A stretch of 64,000 nucleotides of DNA from Flavobacterium sp. (GCA_016787805.1 JAEUTY010000014.1:27543-91542), one strand, 5' to 3'; positions 16,862 through 26,776 are shown, counted from the first letter of the stretch. The notes: generated by a model not told the origin, from the sequence alone. Translations and numbers: made by a program.

Positions 16862-17956
16862 ATGAAAGCAGGAATTGTAGGATTACCTAACGTAGGAAAA
16901 TCAACTTTATTTAATTGTTTATCCAATGCCAAAGCGCAAAGTGCTAACTTTCCGTTTTGTACCATCGAGCCCAATATTGGCGTTGTGAACGTTCCCGATC
17001 CACGAATTGTGCGTTTGGAAGAATTGGTTAAACCCGAACGTGTGCAAATGGCAACCGTTGATATCGTTGATATTGCAGGTTTGGTAAAAGGAGCAAGTAA
17101 AGGGGAAGGTTTGGGAAATCAATTCCTAGGTAATATCAGAGAATGTAACGCAATCATTCACGTTTTACGTTGTTTTGACAACGATAATATCGTTCATGTT
17201 GATGGAAGCGTAAATCCAATTCGCGACAAAGAAACCATCGATATCGAATTGCAATTAAAAGACTTAGAAACGGTTGAAAAACGCCTTGAAAAAGTCAATC
17301 GTGCGGCCAAAACTGGCAACAAAGAAGCGCAAGCTGAAAAAGCACTTTTAGACCGCATTCGTGAAGCTTTATTGCAGGCTAAATCAGCAAGAACAGTGGC
17401 TCCTCAAAACCAAGACGAGGAAGAATTAATGCAAGATTTTCAATTAATTACGAATAAACCTGTTCTTTATGTTTGCAATGTTGACGAAGGTTCAGCGGTT
17501 AACGGAAACAAATACGTAGATCAGGTACGCGAATTAGTAAAAGACGAAGATGCTGAAGTAATCATACTTTCGGTTGGTGCCGAAGCCGATATCACCGAAT
17601 TAGAAAGCTATGAAGAACGCCAAGTTTTCTTAGAAGATATGGGTTTAACTGAGCCAGGTTCTGCCGTTTTGATTCGTGCAGCCTATAAGTTGTTAAAATT
17701 GCAAACGTATTTCACAGCTGGTGTTAAAGAGGTACGCGCTTGGACGATTAAAGTGGGCGATACAGCACCAAAAGCCGCAGGCGTAATTCACACTGATTTT
17801 GAAAAAGGATTCATCCGCGCCGAGGTTATTTCGTACGAAGATTTCTCACAATACGGTTCTGAAGCCAAAGTAAAAGAAGCCGGAAAACTCCGCGTGGAAG
17901 GAAAAGAATACATTGTAAAAGACGGCGATGTAATGCATTTCCGTTTCAATGTGTAA
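16862..17956 (+). CDS. ychF: Redox-regulated ATPase YchF (Obg family)
   Basis: A universally conserved P-loop protein that binds ATP rather than GTP, associates with ribosomes and modulates stress responses. The G1 motif GLPNVGKST is at residues 7-15 and the G3 region is DIAGLVKGASKGEGLGNQFL. The G4 position reads NVDE rather than NKxD, the substitution that gives YchF its ATP preference. A coiled-coil insertion (about 130-190) and a C-terminal TGS domain (TYFTAGVKEVRAWTI...) complete the fold. It has 364 residues and is monocistronic, with a clear promoter and terminator. Confidence 0.97.
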   Translation: MKAGIVGLPNVGKSTLFNCLSNAKAQSANFPFCTIEPNIGVVNVPDPRIVRLEELVKPERVQMATVDIVDIAGLVKGASKGEGLGNQFLGNIRECNAIIHVLRCFDNDNIVHVDGSVNPIRDKETIDIELQLKDLETVEKRLEKVNRAAKTGNKEAQAEKALLDRIREALLQAKSARTVAPQNQDEEELMQDFQLITNKPVLYVCNVDEGSAVNGNKYVDQVRELVKDEDAEVIILSVGAEADITELESYEERQVFLEDMGLTEPGSAVLIRAAYKLLKLQTYFTAGVKEVRAWTIKVGDTAPKAAGVIHTDFEKGFIRAEVISYEDFSQYGSEAKVKEAGKLRVEGKEYIVKDGDVMHFRFNV

Positions 17957-17994
17957 TTCAGAAAAAAGAACATAGAAAATAGAATATTGAAAAG

Positions 17995-18020
17995 AGACTT
18001 CCGATAAAGAAGTCTTTTTT
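17995..18020 (+). terminator. ychF terminator
   Basis: Stem AGACTTC (17995) / GAAGTCT (18009) with loop CGATAAA, followed by TTTTTT. Confidence 0.8.
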
Positions 18021-18030
18021 ATTTGAATAC

Positions 18031-18060
18031 AACTGACCACTGCGACTGACCACTGACCAC
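18031..18060 (+). repeat. CTGACCA-word repeat
   Basis: Degenerate words AACTGACCACTG, CGACTGACCACTG and ACCACT downstream of ychF on the sense strand. Part of the gene-free stretch 17957-18441, which otherwise holds only repeats. Confidence 0.65.
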
Positions 18061-18075
18061 TAAATAAGTGCCTAA

Positions 18076-18208
18076 TCCCGCTTTCCGTTCCAAGATTGCT
18101 TGGTCAACCCTTTTTTTGTAAGCCATACATGAGCTTCCGCTGGTCGCTCCTGTACAGCAACAAAAAATAGTGTTGCCCTGCCCAATGCTTTCCTCTACAA
18201 TCGGGGGC
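18076..18208 (+). repeat. Hairpin module, family C, copy 2
   Basis: Starts TCCCGCTTTCCG and ends CAATCGGGGGC, with a long diverged interior containing CAACCC, TTTTTTTG, TGTACAGCAACAAAAAA and GTTG arms. It reads in the same direction as the upstream ychF gene. An open minus-strand frame through it (18019-18210) looks repeat-derived, not coding. Confidence 0.65.
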
Positions 18209-18216
18209 AAAAAGAG

Positions 18217-18247
18217 TATTCAGTGTTCAGTCTCAGTATTCAGTAAC
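18217..18247 (+). repeat. CAGTGTT/CAGTATT word repeat
   Basis: TATTCAGTGTTCAGTCTCAG followed by TATTCAGTAAC, in the gene-free stretch before parE. Same words as in the serC and 54146 arrays. Confidence 0.75.
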
Positions 18248-18317
18248 TAATACTACTTTTTTCTCAACCTAAAACCTGACTCGAGGCAAAGCCGAACTGT
18301 ATGGAGCGTAGCGGAAT

Positions 18318-18345
18318 AAAACCTAAAACTTGAAACCTGAAACCC
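18318..18345 (+). repeat. TGAAACC-word repeat upstream of parE
   Basis: Words AAACCTA, AAACTTG, AAACCTG and AAACCC in succession on the plus strand, about 95 bases upstream of the parE start. The minus-strand counterpart lies in the truA leader. Confidence 0.7.
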
Positions 18346-18441
18346 TCTTTTTTTGTCAAAAACATTCTTAATAACTTTGATAAATAGCAGTTTCAAAACC
18401 CTTGCACATTCACTATATTAGCGCAAATTCGATCACTTACA

Positions 18442-20295
18442 ATGGAACTAGAAAATCAGTACAACGAAGACAATATACGCTCACTCGATTGGAAAGAACA
18501 CATCCGAATGCGTCCTGGTATGTACATCGGGAAACTCGGCGACGGTTCGTCTCCCGACGATGGAATTTATATCTTACTCAAAGAAGTACTCGATAACTGT
18601 ATCGACGAGTTCGTCATGGGCGCAGGCAAAACAATCGAAGTCACCATCAAAGACAAAATGGTAACCGTACGCGATTACGGTCGCGGTATCCCACTCGGAA
18701 AAGTTGTCGACGTAGTTTCCAAAATGAATACAGGCGGTAAATACGATTCCAAAGCCTTCAAAAAATCAGTAGGTTTAAACGGAGTCGGAACCAAAGCGGT
18801 GAATGCGTTGTCGAATTATTTCCGCGTAGAATCCGTACGTGACAACCAGCAAAAAGCAGCCGAATTCTCAGCTGGAAATCTAACGCTAGAAGAAGATGTT
18901 ACAGAAACTACAAAACGCAAAGGAACCAAAGTGGCGTTTGTAGCCGACGATACGATTTTCAAGAATTATAAGTACCGCAACGAGTACGTGGTCAAAATGC
19001 TCAAAAACTATTGTTATTTAAACACAGGTTTGACCATTTACTACAATGGCGAAAAATTCTATTCGGACAACGGTTTAAAAGATTTACTCGAAGAAACGAT
19101 CACCGAGGAAGATTCAGTTTACCCAATCATTCACCTGACTGGCGACGACATCGAAATTGCACTTACCCACAGCAAATCGCAATATTCAGAAGAATACCAC
19201 TCGTTCGTAAACGGTCAAAACACCACGCAAGGTGGAACGCACTTAAACGCTTTCCGAGAAGCTATTGTAAAAACAATTCGCGAATACTACAACAAAGGTT
19301 TTGAAGCGTCAGATATTCGTAAATCCATCGTTTCTGCAGTTTCTGTAAAAGTGGAAGAGCCGGTTTTCGAATCGCAAACCAAAACCAAATTAGGTTCGAC
19401 CGATATTGGTCCGAATGGTCCAACGGTGCGTACGTTCATTCACGATTTCATCACGACTAAACTCGATAATTTTCTGCACAAGAACCCAGAAACGGCTGAT
19501 GCTTTGTTGCGCAAGATTTTACAAGCCGAACGCGAACGTAAAGAGCTATCCGGAATCCGAAAATTGGCCAAAGACCGCGCCAAAAAAGCGAGTTTGCATA
19601 ACAAGAAACTACGTGATTGTCGCGTGCATTTAACCGATGCTAAAAACCCAAGAAGTTTAGAAAGTACCTTGTTCATCACCGAGGGAGATTCGGCGTCGGG
19701 TTCAATTACCAAAAGTCGTGATGTGAATACGCAAGCGGTGTTTAGTTTACGCGGTAAACCGTTGAATTCGTATGGAATGACCAAGAAAATTGTCTACGAA
19801 AACGAAGAATTCAATTTGCTTCAAGCGGCTTTAGATATCGAAGAATCAATGGAAGATTTGCGCTACAATAACATCGTAATTGCTACCGATGCCGACGTTG
19901 ACGGTATGCACATTCGCTTGTTGCTGATTACGTTTTTCTTGCAATTTTTTCCCGAACTTATCAAAGACGGACATTTGTACATTCTACAAACTCCACTGTT
20001 CCGTGTGAGAAATAAAAAGGAAACGATTTACTGTTATAGCGAAGACGAACGTGTCAATGCCATTGAAAAGTTAAAACCCAAACCCGAAATCACGCGATTC
20101 AAAGGATTGGGAGAAATTTCGCCCGACGAATTCAAACATTTCATCGGTCAAGACATTCGCCTCGATCCTGTAATGCTAGATAAAGCCACGTCAATCGAAA
20201 CCTTGTTGGAGTTTTATATGGGTAAAAATACACCCGACCGACAAGAGTTTATCATCAATAATTTGAAAGTCGAATTGGACGTAGTTGAAAAATAA
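18442..20295 (+). CDS. parE: DNA topoisomerase IV subunit B
   Basis: The ATPase subunit of topoisomerase IV, which decatenates daughter chromosomes. The N-terminal GHKL ATPase is seen in [12 protein letters not shown], the [10 protein letters not shown] helix and GVNGVG-like [14 protein letters not shown]. The TOPRIM domain carries [12 protein letters not shown] and the metal-binding [11 protein letters not shown]. The C-terminal RFKGLGEI motif is present. At 617 residues it lacks extra insertions, and pairing with an adjacent A subunit fits parE-parC of Bacteroidota; gyrB/gyrA are normally separate loci there. parC follows after 35 bases. Assignment as ParE rather than GyrB is by context and length. 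Confidence 0.9.
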   Translation: MELENQYNEDNIRSLDWKEHIRMRPGMYIGKLGDGSSPDDGIYILLKEVLDNCIDEFVMGAGKTIEVTIKDKMVTVRDYGRGIPLGKVVDVVSKMNTGGKYDSKAFKKSVGLNGVGTKAVNALSNYFRVESVRDNQQKAAEFSAGNLTLEEDVTETTKRKGTKVAFVADDTIFKNYKYRNEYVVKMLKNYCYLNTGLTIYYNGEKFYSDNGLKDLLEETITEEDSVYPIIHLTGDDIEIALTHSKSQYSEEYHSFVNGQNTTQGGTHLNAFREAIVKTIREYYNKGFEASDIRKSIVSAVSVKVEEPVFESQTKTKLGSTDIGPNGPTVRTFIHDFITTKLDNFLHKNPETADALLRKILQAERERKELSGIRKLAKDRAKKASLHNKKLRDCRVHLTDAKNPRSLESTLFITEGDSASGSITKSRDVNTQAVFSLRGKPLNSYGMTKKIVYENEEFNLLQAALDIEESMEDLRYNNIVIATDADVDGMHIRLLLITFFLQFFPELIKDGHLYILQTPLFRVRNKKETIYCYSEDERVNAIEKLKPKPEITRFKGLGEISPDEFKHFIGQDIRLDPVMLDKATSIETLLEFYMGKNTPDRQEFIINNLKVELDVVEK

Positions 20296-20330
20296 AAATT
20301 AAGAAAAGATACTGAATAAATTCAGCATAA

Positions 20331-23051
20331 ATGAAAGACGAAGAAGAAGACAACATCATTCCTGAAGAGGAAAACAACGAGGAAACTAACGACGAGCTGA
20401 ACGATGCTTCAGAAGACGAAGGTTTTGCCGACATTGTTCGGACATCAACAGGAAGTCATTTTTACGAAAACGACGAAAATCCCGAAGACACCATCACCAA
20501 AGTTACAGGAATGTACAAGGATTGGTTTTTGGATTACGCTTCGTATGTAATTCTAGAACGTGCTGTTCCCGCTATTGAAGATGGTTTCAAACCCGTTCAA
20601 CGTCGCATCATGCACTCGATGAAAGAACTCGATGATGGTCGTTACAACAAAGTAGCGAACATCGTCGGTCACACCATGCAATACCATCCACACGGTGATG
20701 CGAGTATTGGTGATGCCATGGTGCAAATCGGTCAGAAAGACCTGATCATCGACATGCAAGGAAACTGGGGAAATATCCTTACTGGTGATGGCGCTGCAGC
20801 TTCGCGTTACATCGAAGCGCGTATTTCTAAATTGGGCCATGATATTTTGTATTCGCCCAAAATTACCACTTGGCAAGCATCGTACGATGGACGTCGCAAC
20901 GAGCCGGTGAATCTTCCTGTGAAATTTCCGTTGCTTTTGGCTCAAGGTGCAGAAGGAATTGCCGTAGGACTTTCAACCAAAATTTTGCCACACAATTTCA
21001 ACGAACTCATAGATTGTTCGATTAAAATATTAAAAAACAAACCGTTCACTTTATATCCTGATTTTCCAACTGCCGGAATTGCGGATGTTTCCAACTACAA
21101 CGATGGTATGCGCGGCGGACGCGTTCGTGTGCGAGCCAAAATTGGTCAGTTGGACAAGCAAACGTTGGTGATCAGCCAAATTCCGTTTTCAACCAATACC
21201 GGAACGCTGATTGACAGTATTCTGAAAGCGAATGAAAAAGGGAAAATCAAAATCAAAAAAATTGAAGATAACACGGCCGCTGAGGTTGAAATTCTGATTC
21301 ATCTTCCGCCCGGAGTTTCTCCTGATAAAACCATCGATGCCTTGTATGCATTTACGGCTTGCGAAACTTCGGTTGCGCCTTTGGGTTGTGTCATCGAAAA
21401 CCACAAACCGTTGTTCATTGGTGTGACCGAAATGTTGAAAATTTCAACGCATCGCACCGTTGATTTACTCAAACGTGAGTTAGAAATACAGCTCGATGAA
21501 CTCGAAAATAAATGGCATTTCTCTACCTTAGAAAAGATTTTCATCCGAGAAGAAATGTACATCGATTTCAAATTGTATTCCGATAGAGAATCGCTATACG
21601 AATACATGTACAATCGTTTCAAACCGTTCCAAAAAGCGTTGGTTCGTGAAATCAACGACGATGATTTGCAAAAACTGACGCAAATTCCGATGATTCGTAT
21701 CACACGTTTCGATTCGGACAAAGCCGATGATGCCATAGCCAAATTGGAAGCCGAAATGGAACAAGTCAAATACGACTTGGACCACATTGTTGACTTTGCC
21801 ATTAATTTCTTCCAAACACTAAAAGACAAATACGGAAAAGGTCGCGAGCGCCAAACTGAATTGCGAAGTTTTGATACTATTGAAGCGACAAAAGTAGTTC
21901 TGAGAAATACCAAATTGTACGTTAATAGAGAAGAAGGTTTTCTTGGAACAGGTTTGAAAAAAGACGAATACGTGGCCGATTGCTCGGATATTGATGATGT
22001 AATTGTCTTTTTGCGCGATGGTAAAATGATGGTGACCAAAGTAGATGAAAAGAAATTCGTAGGTAAAGACATCATTCACATCGATGTTTTTGACAAAAAC
22101 GATAAACGTACCATTTACAACATGATTTACCGCGATGGTAAAAACGGTTCTACTTTTATTAAACGTTTCAATGTTTCGGGTGTAACACGTGATAAGTTCT
22201 ATGATTTGACTCAAGAAAAAGCAGGTTCGCAAGTGTCGTATTTCTCTGCAAATCCGAATGGTGAGGCCGAAGTAGTTACGATTTTGTTGCGCCAAGTTGG
22301 AAGTATCAAAAAGCTAAAATGGGACGTTGATTTCTCGGATATTGCCATCAAAGGAAGAGCGTCTCGTGGTAATACAGTGACGAAATATCCAATCAAAAAA
22401 ATCGAACTGAAAGAGAAAGGAATTTCAACTTTACGTCCTCGAAAAGTGTGGTTTGACGATACAGTGCAACGTTTGAATGTAGATGGAAGAGGCGAGTTGT
22501 TGGGCGAATTCCGTCCAAATGATCGTTTGCTTATCATTAGTCAAACAGGCAAATTAAAAACCATTATTCCAGAATTAACCACACATTTTGATGAAGATAT
22601 GATTGTGTTGGAAAAATGGAATCCGAAGAAACCCATTTCGACCATTTATTACGATGGTGAAAAAGAACGCTATTTTGTAAAACGTTTCTTAGTTGAAAAC
22701 GAAAACAAAGAAGAAATCTTTATCACCGAACACGAAAAGTCACAATTGGAAATCGTTTCAACTGATTGGCGTCCAGTGGCTGAAATTATATTTGCCAAAG
22801 TGAAAGGTGTTCAAAAAGACAATCAAACTATTGATTTAGAACAGTTTATTTCGGTAAAAGGAATCAAAGCATTAGGAAATCAATTGACAACCGATAAATT
22901 AAAACAAGTCAATTTACTCGAACCATTACCGTACGAAGAACCCGAAGAGGAAGCTCCAGAAGAAATGGAAGTTTCGGGTGATGAAAATGTTTCAGAAGAC
23001 ATCCAAACCGAAACCGACGACGACGGACAAATTACTTTATCGTTAGACTAA
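20331..23051 (+). CDS. parC: DNA topoisomerase IV subunit A
   Basis: The DNA-cleaving subunit. A 50-residue acidic N-terminal extension precedes the winged-helix core. The QRDR region reads HPHGDASIGDAM and the catalytic tyrosine is Y160 in AASRYIEARIS. A coiled-coil gate follows (LEAEMEQVKYDLDHIVDF), then a beta-pinwheel C-terminal domain with degenerate blades such as RASRGNTVTKYPIKKI. The tail is very acidic (EEPEEEAPEEMEVSG...). At 906 residues it is long for ParC because of the tail and extension, as in other Bacteroidota. It pairs with parE 35 bases upstream, and a terminator follows directly. Confidence 0.92.
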   Translation: MKDEEEDNIIPEEENNEETNDELNDASEDEGFADIVRTSTGSHFYENDENPEDTITKVTGMYKDWFLDYASYVILERAVPAIEDGFKPVQRRIMHSMKELDDGRYNKVANIVGHTMQYHPHGDASIGDAMVQIGQKDLIIDMQGNWGNILTGDGAAASRYIEARISKLGHDILYSPKITTWQASYDGRRNEPVNLPVKFPLLLAQGAEGIAVGLSTKILPHNFNELIDCSIKILKNKPFTLYPDFPTAGIADVSNYNDGMRGGRVRVRAKIGQLDKQTLVISQIPFSTNTGTLIDSILKANEKGKIKIKKIEDNTAAEVEILIHLPPGVSPDKTIDALYAFTACETSVAPLGCVIENHKPLFIGVTEMLKISTHRTVDLLKRELEIQLDELENKWHFSTLEKIFIREEMYIDFKLYSDRESLYEYMYNRFKPFQKALVREINDDDLQKLTQIPMIRITRFDSDKADDAIAKLEAEMEQVKYDLDHIVDFAINFFQTLKDKYGKGRERQTELRSFDTIEATKVVLRNTKLYVNREEGFLGTGLKKDEYVADCSDIDDVIVFLRDGKMMVTKVDEKKFVGKDIIHIDVFDKNDKRTIYNMIYRDGKNGSTFIKRFNVSGVTRDKFYDLTQEKAGSQVSYFSANPNGEAEVVTILLRQVGSIKKLKWDVDFSDIAIKGRASRGNTVTKYPIKKIELKEKGISTLRPRKVWFDDTVQRLNVDGRGELLGEFRPNDRLLIISQTGKLKTIIPELTTHFDEDMIVLEKWNPKKPISTIYYDGEKERYFVKRFLVENENKEEIFITEHEKSQLEIVSTDWRPVAEIIFAKVKGVQKDNQTIDLEQFISVKGIKALGNQLTTDKLKQVNLLEPLPYEEPEEEAPEEMEVSGDENVSEDIQTETDDDGQITLSLD

Positions 23052-23058
23052 TTCAATC

Positions 23059-23094
23059 AAAACCTACTTGGCTTCAAATCGAGTAGGTTTTTTT
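23059..23094 (+). terminator. parE-parC terminator
   Basis: Stem AAAACCTACT (23059) / AGTAGGTTTT (23082) followed by TTT. Confidence 0.85.
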
Positions 23095-23162
23095 AAAACA
23101 TGATTTTTGTCGTTTTTATTACGGTTTCAAATGCCTAATTTTACTTCTCTAAAATTCTATTT

Positions 23163-24836
23163 ATGCCCAACTTTCCTTCCGACATTGAAATAGCACAAAG
23201 TGCTACGTTGACTCACATCAAAGAAATAGCTCAAAAAATAAACATTTCCAACGACGATTTAGAATACTATGGAAAATACAAGGCTAAGTTGCCTCTTCAT
23301 TTGCAATCTGAAAATCCGAAAGGAAAGCTGATTTTGGTTACTGCCATGTCGCCCACTAAATATGGTGAAGGTAAAACTACAATGTCAATTGGTTTGGCTG
23401 ATGGATTGAATTGCATCAATAAAAAAGCAATTGCGGTGTTGCGCGAACCTTCGCTTGGACCCGTTTTCGGAATGAAAGGCGGCGCTGCTGGTGGAGGCTA
23501 TGCTCAGGTTATTCCGATGGAAGACATCAATCTGCACTTTACAGGCGATTTTTCGGCGATTGAAAAAGCCAATAATTTGCTTTCGGCTGTGATTGATAAC
23601 AATTTGCAAAATCCAGTTCATTCGCTAGGTTTGGATCCTCGAACTATTGCGTGGAAACGTGTGATGGACATGAACGATCGTTCGTTGCGTCAGGTAATTA
23701 TTGGCGTTGGAGGAAAAGCAAACGGAGTGCTTAGAGAAGAAGGATTCAATATTACGCCTGCTTCCGAAGTCATGGCGATTTTGTGCCTTTCAAAAGATAT
23801 GGAAGATTTAAAACGTCGTTTGGGTTCTATTTTCATTGGAAAAACATTTGATGGGAAACCAATATTTGCACGCGATTTAAAAGTAGTTGGAGCTATGGCT
23901 GTACTTTTAAAAGAGGCTTTGAAACCGAATTTAGTACAAACCTTAGAAGGTAATCCAGCGATTTTACACGGTGGTCCGTTTGCGAGTATTGCGCAAGGAA
24001 CTAATACGGTAATTGCTACTAAAACCGGATTGTCATTAGGTGATTATGTGGTAACTGAAGCAGGTTTTGGAGCTGATTTAGGAGCCGAAAAATTCTTCCA
24101 CATCAAATGTGCACAATCGGGATTAAAACCTGACGCTGTTGTGGTTGTAGCTACGTTGCGCGCGTTGAAGCACCATGCAGGAATGAGCGAATACGAATTG
24201 AAATACCCAAAAGTTTCCGCTATAGAAAACGGTTTCTGTAACTTAGAAAAACACATCGAAAACATCCAGCAATTCGGCATTAATCCAGTGGTTTGTATCA
24301 ATGAATTTCCCGAAGATACCGAAGAAGAATATGCTAAATTAAGAGAATTATGCTTGGCAAAAGGGGTTGTTGCGGTAGTGAGTAAAGCGTTTGCTCAAGG
24401 CGGAAAAGGCGCAACGGAACTTGCCGAAATAGTAGTGGAAGCCATCGATAAAAAAACTACCGATTTTGTGCCATTGTATCAAAAATCGGATAACATTGAG
24501 CACAAAATCAAGACAATAGCTACCAAAATTTATGGCGCTACCACAGTCGATTTATCGCCGAAAGCCAAAACGCAATTGAAAATGATTAACGATTTGGGTT
24601 TTAATGAATTTTCGGTTTGTATGGCAAAAACACCAGCGAGTTTTTCGGACAATGAAAAGTTGATTGGTCGTCCGACGAATTTTGATGTTACGGTGCGCGA
24701 ATTTGAAATAGCCAGTGGCGCTGGATTTATCGTTCCTCTTTTAGGCGATGTAATGCGAATGCCAGGATTACCGAGTGTTCCGAATGCAGAGCGAATAGAT
24801 ATTGATAACGGTGGGAAAATTATTGGATTGTCTTAA
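23163..24836 (+). CDS. fhs: Formate-tetrahydrofolate ligase
   Basis: Makes 10-formyl-tetrahydrofolate from formate, ATP and tetrahydrofolate in one-carbon metabolism. The ATP-binding loop YGEGKTTMSIGL lies near residue 65. The family blocks REPSLGPVFGMKGGAAGGG, DINLHFTGDFSAIEKANN and the conserved C-terminal region GEFxLPLxGD-like (IVPLLGDVMRMPGLP) are all intact. It has 557 residues, the usual length, and is monocistronic, separated from terC by a bidirectional terminator. Together with serA/serC and folE it adds to a serine/folate one-carbon theme, though the genes are dispersed. Confidence 0.97.
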   Translation: MPNFPSDIEIAQSATLTHIKEIAQKINISNDDLEYYGKYKAKLPLHLQSENPKGKLILVTAMSPTKYGEGKTTMSIGLADGLNCINKKAIAVLREPSLGPVFGMKGGAAGGGYAQVIPMEDINLHFTGDFSAIEKANNLLSAVIDNNLQNPVHSLGLDPRTIAWKRVMDMNDRSLRQVIIGVGGKANGVLREEGFNITPASEVMAILCLSKDMEDLKRRLGSIFIGKTFDGKPIFARDLKVVGAMAVLLKEALKPNLVQTLEGNPAILHGGPFASIAQGTNTVIATKTGLSLGDYVVTEAGFGADLGAEKFFHIKCAQSGLKPDAVVVVATLRALKHHAGMSEYELKYPKVSAIENGFCNLEKHIENIQQFGINPVVCINEFPEDTEEEYAKLRELCLAKGVVAVVSKAFAQGGKGATELAEIVVEAIDKKTTDFVPLYQKSDNIEHKIKTIATKIYGATTVDLSPKAKTQLKMINDLGFNEFSVCMAKTPASFSDNEKLIGRPTNFDVTVREFEIASGAGFIVPLLGDVMRMPGLPSVPNAERIDIDNGGKIIGLS

Positions 24837-24841
24837 CAAAA

Positions 24842-24874
24842 AAAACTGACAGGCCTTCAAAACCTGTCAGTTTT
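24842..24874. terminator. Bidirectional terminator between fhs and terC
   Basis: Perfect 12-bp stem AAAACTGACAGG / CCTGTCAGTTTT. An A run on the left and T run on the right can serve both converging genes. Confidence 0.88.
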
Positions 24875-24894
24875 CTATAAAATTTACTAATTTA

Positions 24895-25752
24895 TTAGTT
24901 TGTTAAATCACTGTCTTTCAGCTTCTCATCCACAATTTTGTTATTGTGTAATTGTACTGGTTTTTTGCTATTTTTCTTCATTCTCAAATTTAAAAACTCA
25001 ACAAACAACGAGAAGAATATCGCAAAGTACAAGTAACCTTTCGGAATGCTATGCACTTCTACATCATTTCCGAATCGGAAGTTAGCCAAGTGCGAACCTT
25101 CTGCCAAAAGCATTACTCCAATCAATATTAAAAATGATAAACCTAATATTTGAATTGTTGGATGTTCATTGACAAATTTACTCACAGGACCAGCAAAAGC
25201 TAACATTACAACAATCGATAAAACAATCGCTAAAATCATAATCTCGATGGCGCCAGCCGGACCAAATCCTTTCGGTGGTTCAGCTGAACTAACCAATCCA
25301 ATAGCGGTCAAAATACTGTCAAATGAGAAAACAATGTTTAATAAGGCAATTTGAATCACAGCTGCCGATAAACTATTACTCGCTTTTCCGCTAGTTGATT
25401 CTTCCTCTCCTTCTAATTTGTGGTGAATTTCAGAAACCGATTTGTACAAAAGGAATAATCCTCCACCAAAAATAATCAAACTTTGACCCGAAATTCCGCC
25501 AGAGAAAAATCCAAAATCGAAATCGTAAAACGACTCTTTGAGGCTCATTACCCAGGTAATTCCGAACAACAAAATGATTCGAAAAACCATCGCCAACAGC
25601 AACCCAATTCGGCGTGCTTTGGGTTGGTCTTTAACTTCTAATTTTCCTGATACAATCGACAAGAATACAATGTTATCAATTCCGAGAATGATTTCTAAAA
25701 AGGTTAAGGTCAAGAGGGCAATCAAGCCATCTGTAGTAAAAATTGCGTCCAT
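24895..25752 (-). CDS. TerC family membrane protein
   Basis: A 285-residue integral membrane protein with about seven helices. The acidic intramembrane motifs LEIILGIDNIVFLSI and NIVFSFDSILTAIGL are diagnostic of TerC. Family members have been linked to tellurite resistance, metal (Mn) export and protein secretion in different bacteria. No ter operon is nearby, so tellurite resistance should not be assumed. A charged loop (EGEEESTSGKASN) separates the two halves. A lone gene; no consensus promoter was found directly upstream. Confidence 0.92.
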   Translation of the reverse strand: MDAIFTTDGLIALLTLTFLEIILGIDNIVFLSIVSGKLEVKDQPKARRIGLLLAMVFRIILLFGITWVMSLKESFYDFDFGFFSGGISGQSLIIFGGGLFLLYKSVSEIHHKLEGEEESTSGKASNSLSAAVIQIALLNIVFSFDSILTAIGLVSSAEPPKGFGPAGAIEIMILAIVLSIVVMLAFAGPVSKFVNEHPTIQILGLSFLILIGVMLLAEGSHLANFRFGNDVEVHSIPKGYLYFAIFFSLFVEFLNLRMKKNSKKPVQLHNNKIVDEKLKDSDLTN

Positions 25753-25787
25753 TTAGGATAGTTTAGTTAAAATGAGTTGTACGTGAA

Positions 25788-26174
25788 TTAGTCTAGTTTT
25801 GTTACAGTTCCTTTTTGTTTTTTCGCGTCGCCTACATATGAATATTCAAAAGTATAACCTTTGTCATTGGTACTCAGTATTCTAACCGAAATAGCTTTTT
25901 TTTCAGCCATACTTTTCGGATTTGCATTTTGCATAATGTATTCACAATCGTTAATCCAACGTACTTTAAAAGTGTCAATTTTGCCTTCGTACGTTTCGAT
26001 TTGAATATCGGTATTACGTTCAAACTCAGTGGTGAACTTTTTTCCTTCAATAGTAGTTTCCGAAGTGAATTTACCTGTTTTAAAGTCTTTGCAATTGCGC
26101 TCTTGATTATAACAAGAAACCAAAGAAAGTGTAAGTAAAAAAAGAGTTGTTTTTTTTAAAATTGTTATTGACAT
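25788..26174 (-). CDS. Small lipoprotein of unknown function
   Basis: 128 residues. The N-terminus ILKKTTLFLLTLSLVSCYNQ carries a lipobox (LVSC) with Cys near residue 21. The mature part is compact and beta-rich: RNCKDFKTGKF, FTTEFERNTDIQIETYEGK, WINDCEYIM, KGYTFEYSYVG. Relatives in Flavobacteriaceae are, as I recall, sometimes labelled 'DNA topoisomerase IV'; nothing here supports that. The upstream spacer is a pure 12-mer repeat that links it to the DUF1572 gene, so the two are likely co-transcribed. Confidence 0.7.
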   Translation of the reverse strand: MSITILKKTTLFLLTLSLVSCYNQERNCKDFKTGKFTSETTIEGKKFTTEFERNTDIQIETYEGKIDTFKVRWINDCEYIMQNANPKSMAEKKAISVRILSTNDKGYTFEYSYVGDAKKQKGTVTKLD

Positions 26175-26206
26175 TGCTATTGTAATTGCTATTGTAATTG
26201 CTATTG
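26173..26206 (-). repeat. 12-mer repeat filling a stop-to-start spacer
   Basis: ATTGCTATTGTA occurs twice exactly and a third time as ATTGCTATTG. It spans from the TAG stop of the DUF1572 gene (26201-26203) to the ATG of the lipoprotein gene (26174), leaving no other spacer sequence. Confidence 0.93.
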
Positions 26207-26776
26207 AAGTTTATTCAGTTCGTCATCGGTAAAATTCTTAATACTCTTATCTTTCGAAAATTTATCCGCATTGTACGTATTTGATTTATTTTTCGGAATC
26301 GACAAACTGTTCCATTCTCCTTTTTTGAGCATTTTTGCATAAAACACCATCTGACCAATATGATACGGATAATGCGCCAATTGCCTGTTGATGGCTTCCA
26401 CCACAGTATGACCTTCATTACGAATGTAAATGATTGTGGATAATTGTTCTGGAGTCAACGATTCTAGCGCATCTAAAAAGCAATTCCAGCCTTGGTTCCA
26501 AATGGCTAAAAGCGTTTCTTTGGTTTGTATTGTTTCTTCAAATTCACCATCGCGGTGGCGCCATTCTTTTTCACCATCGGTAGTCAAAAAATCAGTCCAA
26601 CGCGACAACATATTGCCCGAAAGGTGTTGTACAATTACAGCAATAGAGTTGGTGTCATCATTCACCGAAACAAATAATTGCTCAGGTTCCAATTGATCCA
26701 TCGCTTTTTCGCCCAACAATTTGTAATACAGAAATTGTTTTTTGACGCTTTCTAAATACGCGTTATTGATCTCCAT
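26201..26776 (-). CDS. DUF1572 (DinB-like) protein
   Basis: About 191 residues with a DinB/YfiT-like four-helix layout. His residues in VQHLSGNM, INRQLAHYPYHIGQM and surrounding helices are placed as in DinB proteins that bind one metal ion, and IAVIVQHLSGNMLSRWTDFL is characteristic of DUF1572. DinB-like proteins often act as metal-dependent thiol transferases; the substrate here is unknown. The ATG at 26776 overlaps the preceding DUF6095 gene by 14 bases, so the cluster 27448-25788 appears to be one operon. Confidence 0.82.
   Translation of the reverse strand: MEINNAYLESVKKQFLYYKLLGEKAMDQLEPEQLFVSVNDDTNSIAVIVQHLSGNMLSRWTDFLTTDGEKEWRHRDGEFEETIQTKETLLAIWNQGWNCFLDALESLTPEQLSTIIYIRNEGHTVVEAINRQLAHYPYHIGQMVFYAKMLKKGEWNSLSIPKNKSNTYNADKFSKDKSIKNFTDDELNKLQ

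Noticed and set aside
18019-18210. Minus-strand open frame of 63 codons in the parE upstream spacer
   Set aside because: It runs through a family C repeat, has no ribosome-binding context and no protein-like composition.
21299-22075. 258-codon frame antisense to parC
   Set aside because: An antisense shadow; Ser-rich with no recognisable domain, while parC on the other strand has full catalytic motifs.
24895-25752. Tellurite-resistance locus from the TerC gene
   Set aside because: No terD, terZ or related genes are adjacent; TerC alone is common and has other roles.
25788-26174. Topoisomerase IV label for the small lipoprotein
   Set aside because: It has a lipobox and only 128 residues; no topoisomerase motif is present. 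The real parE and parC lie at 18442-23051.
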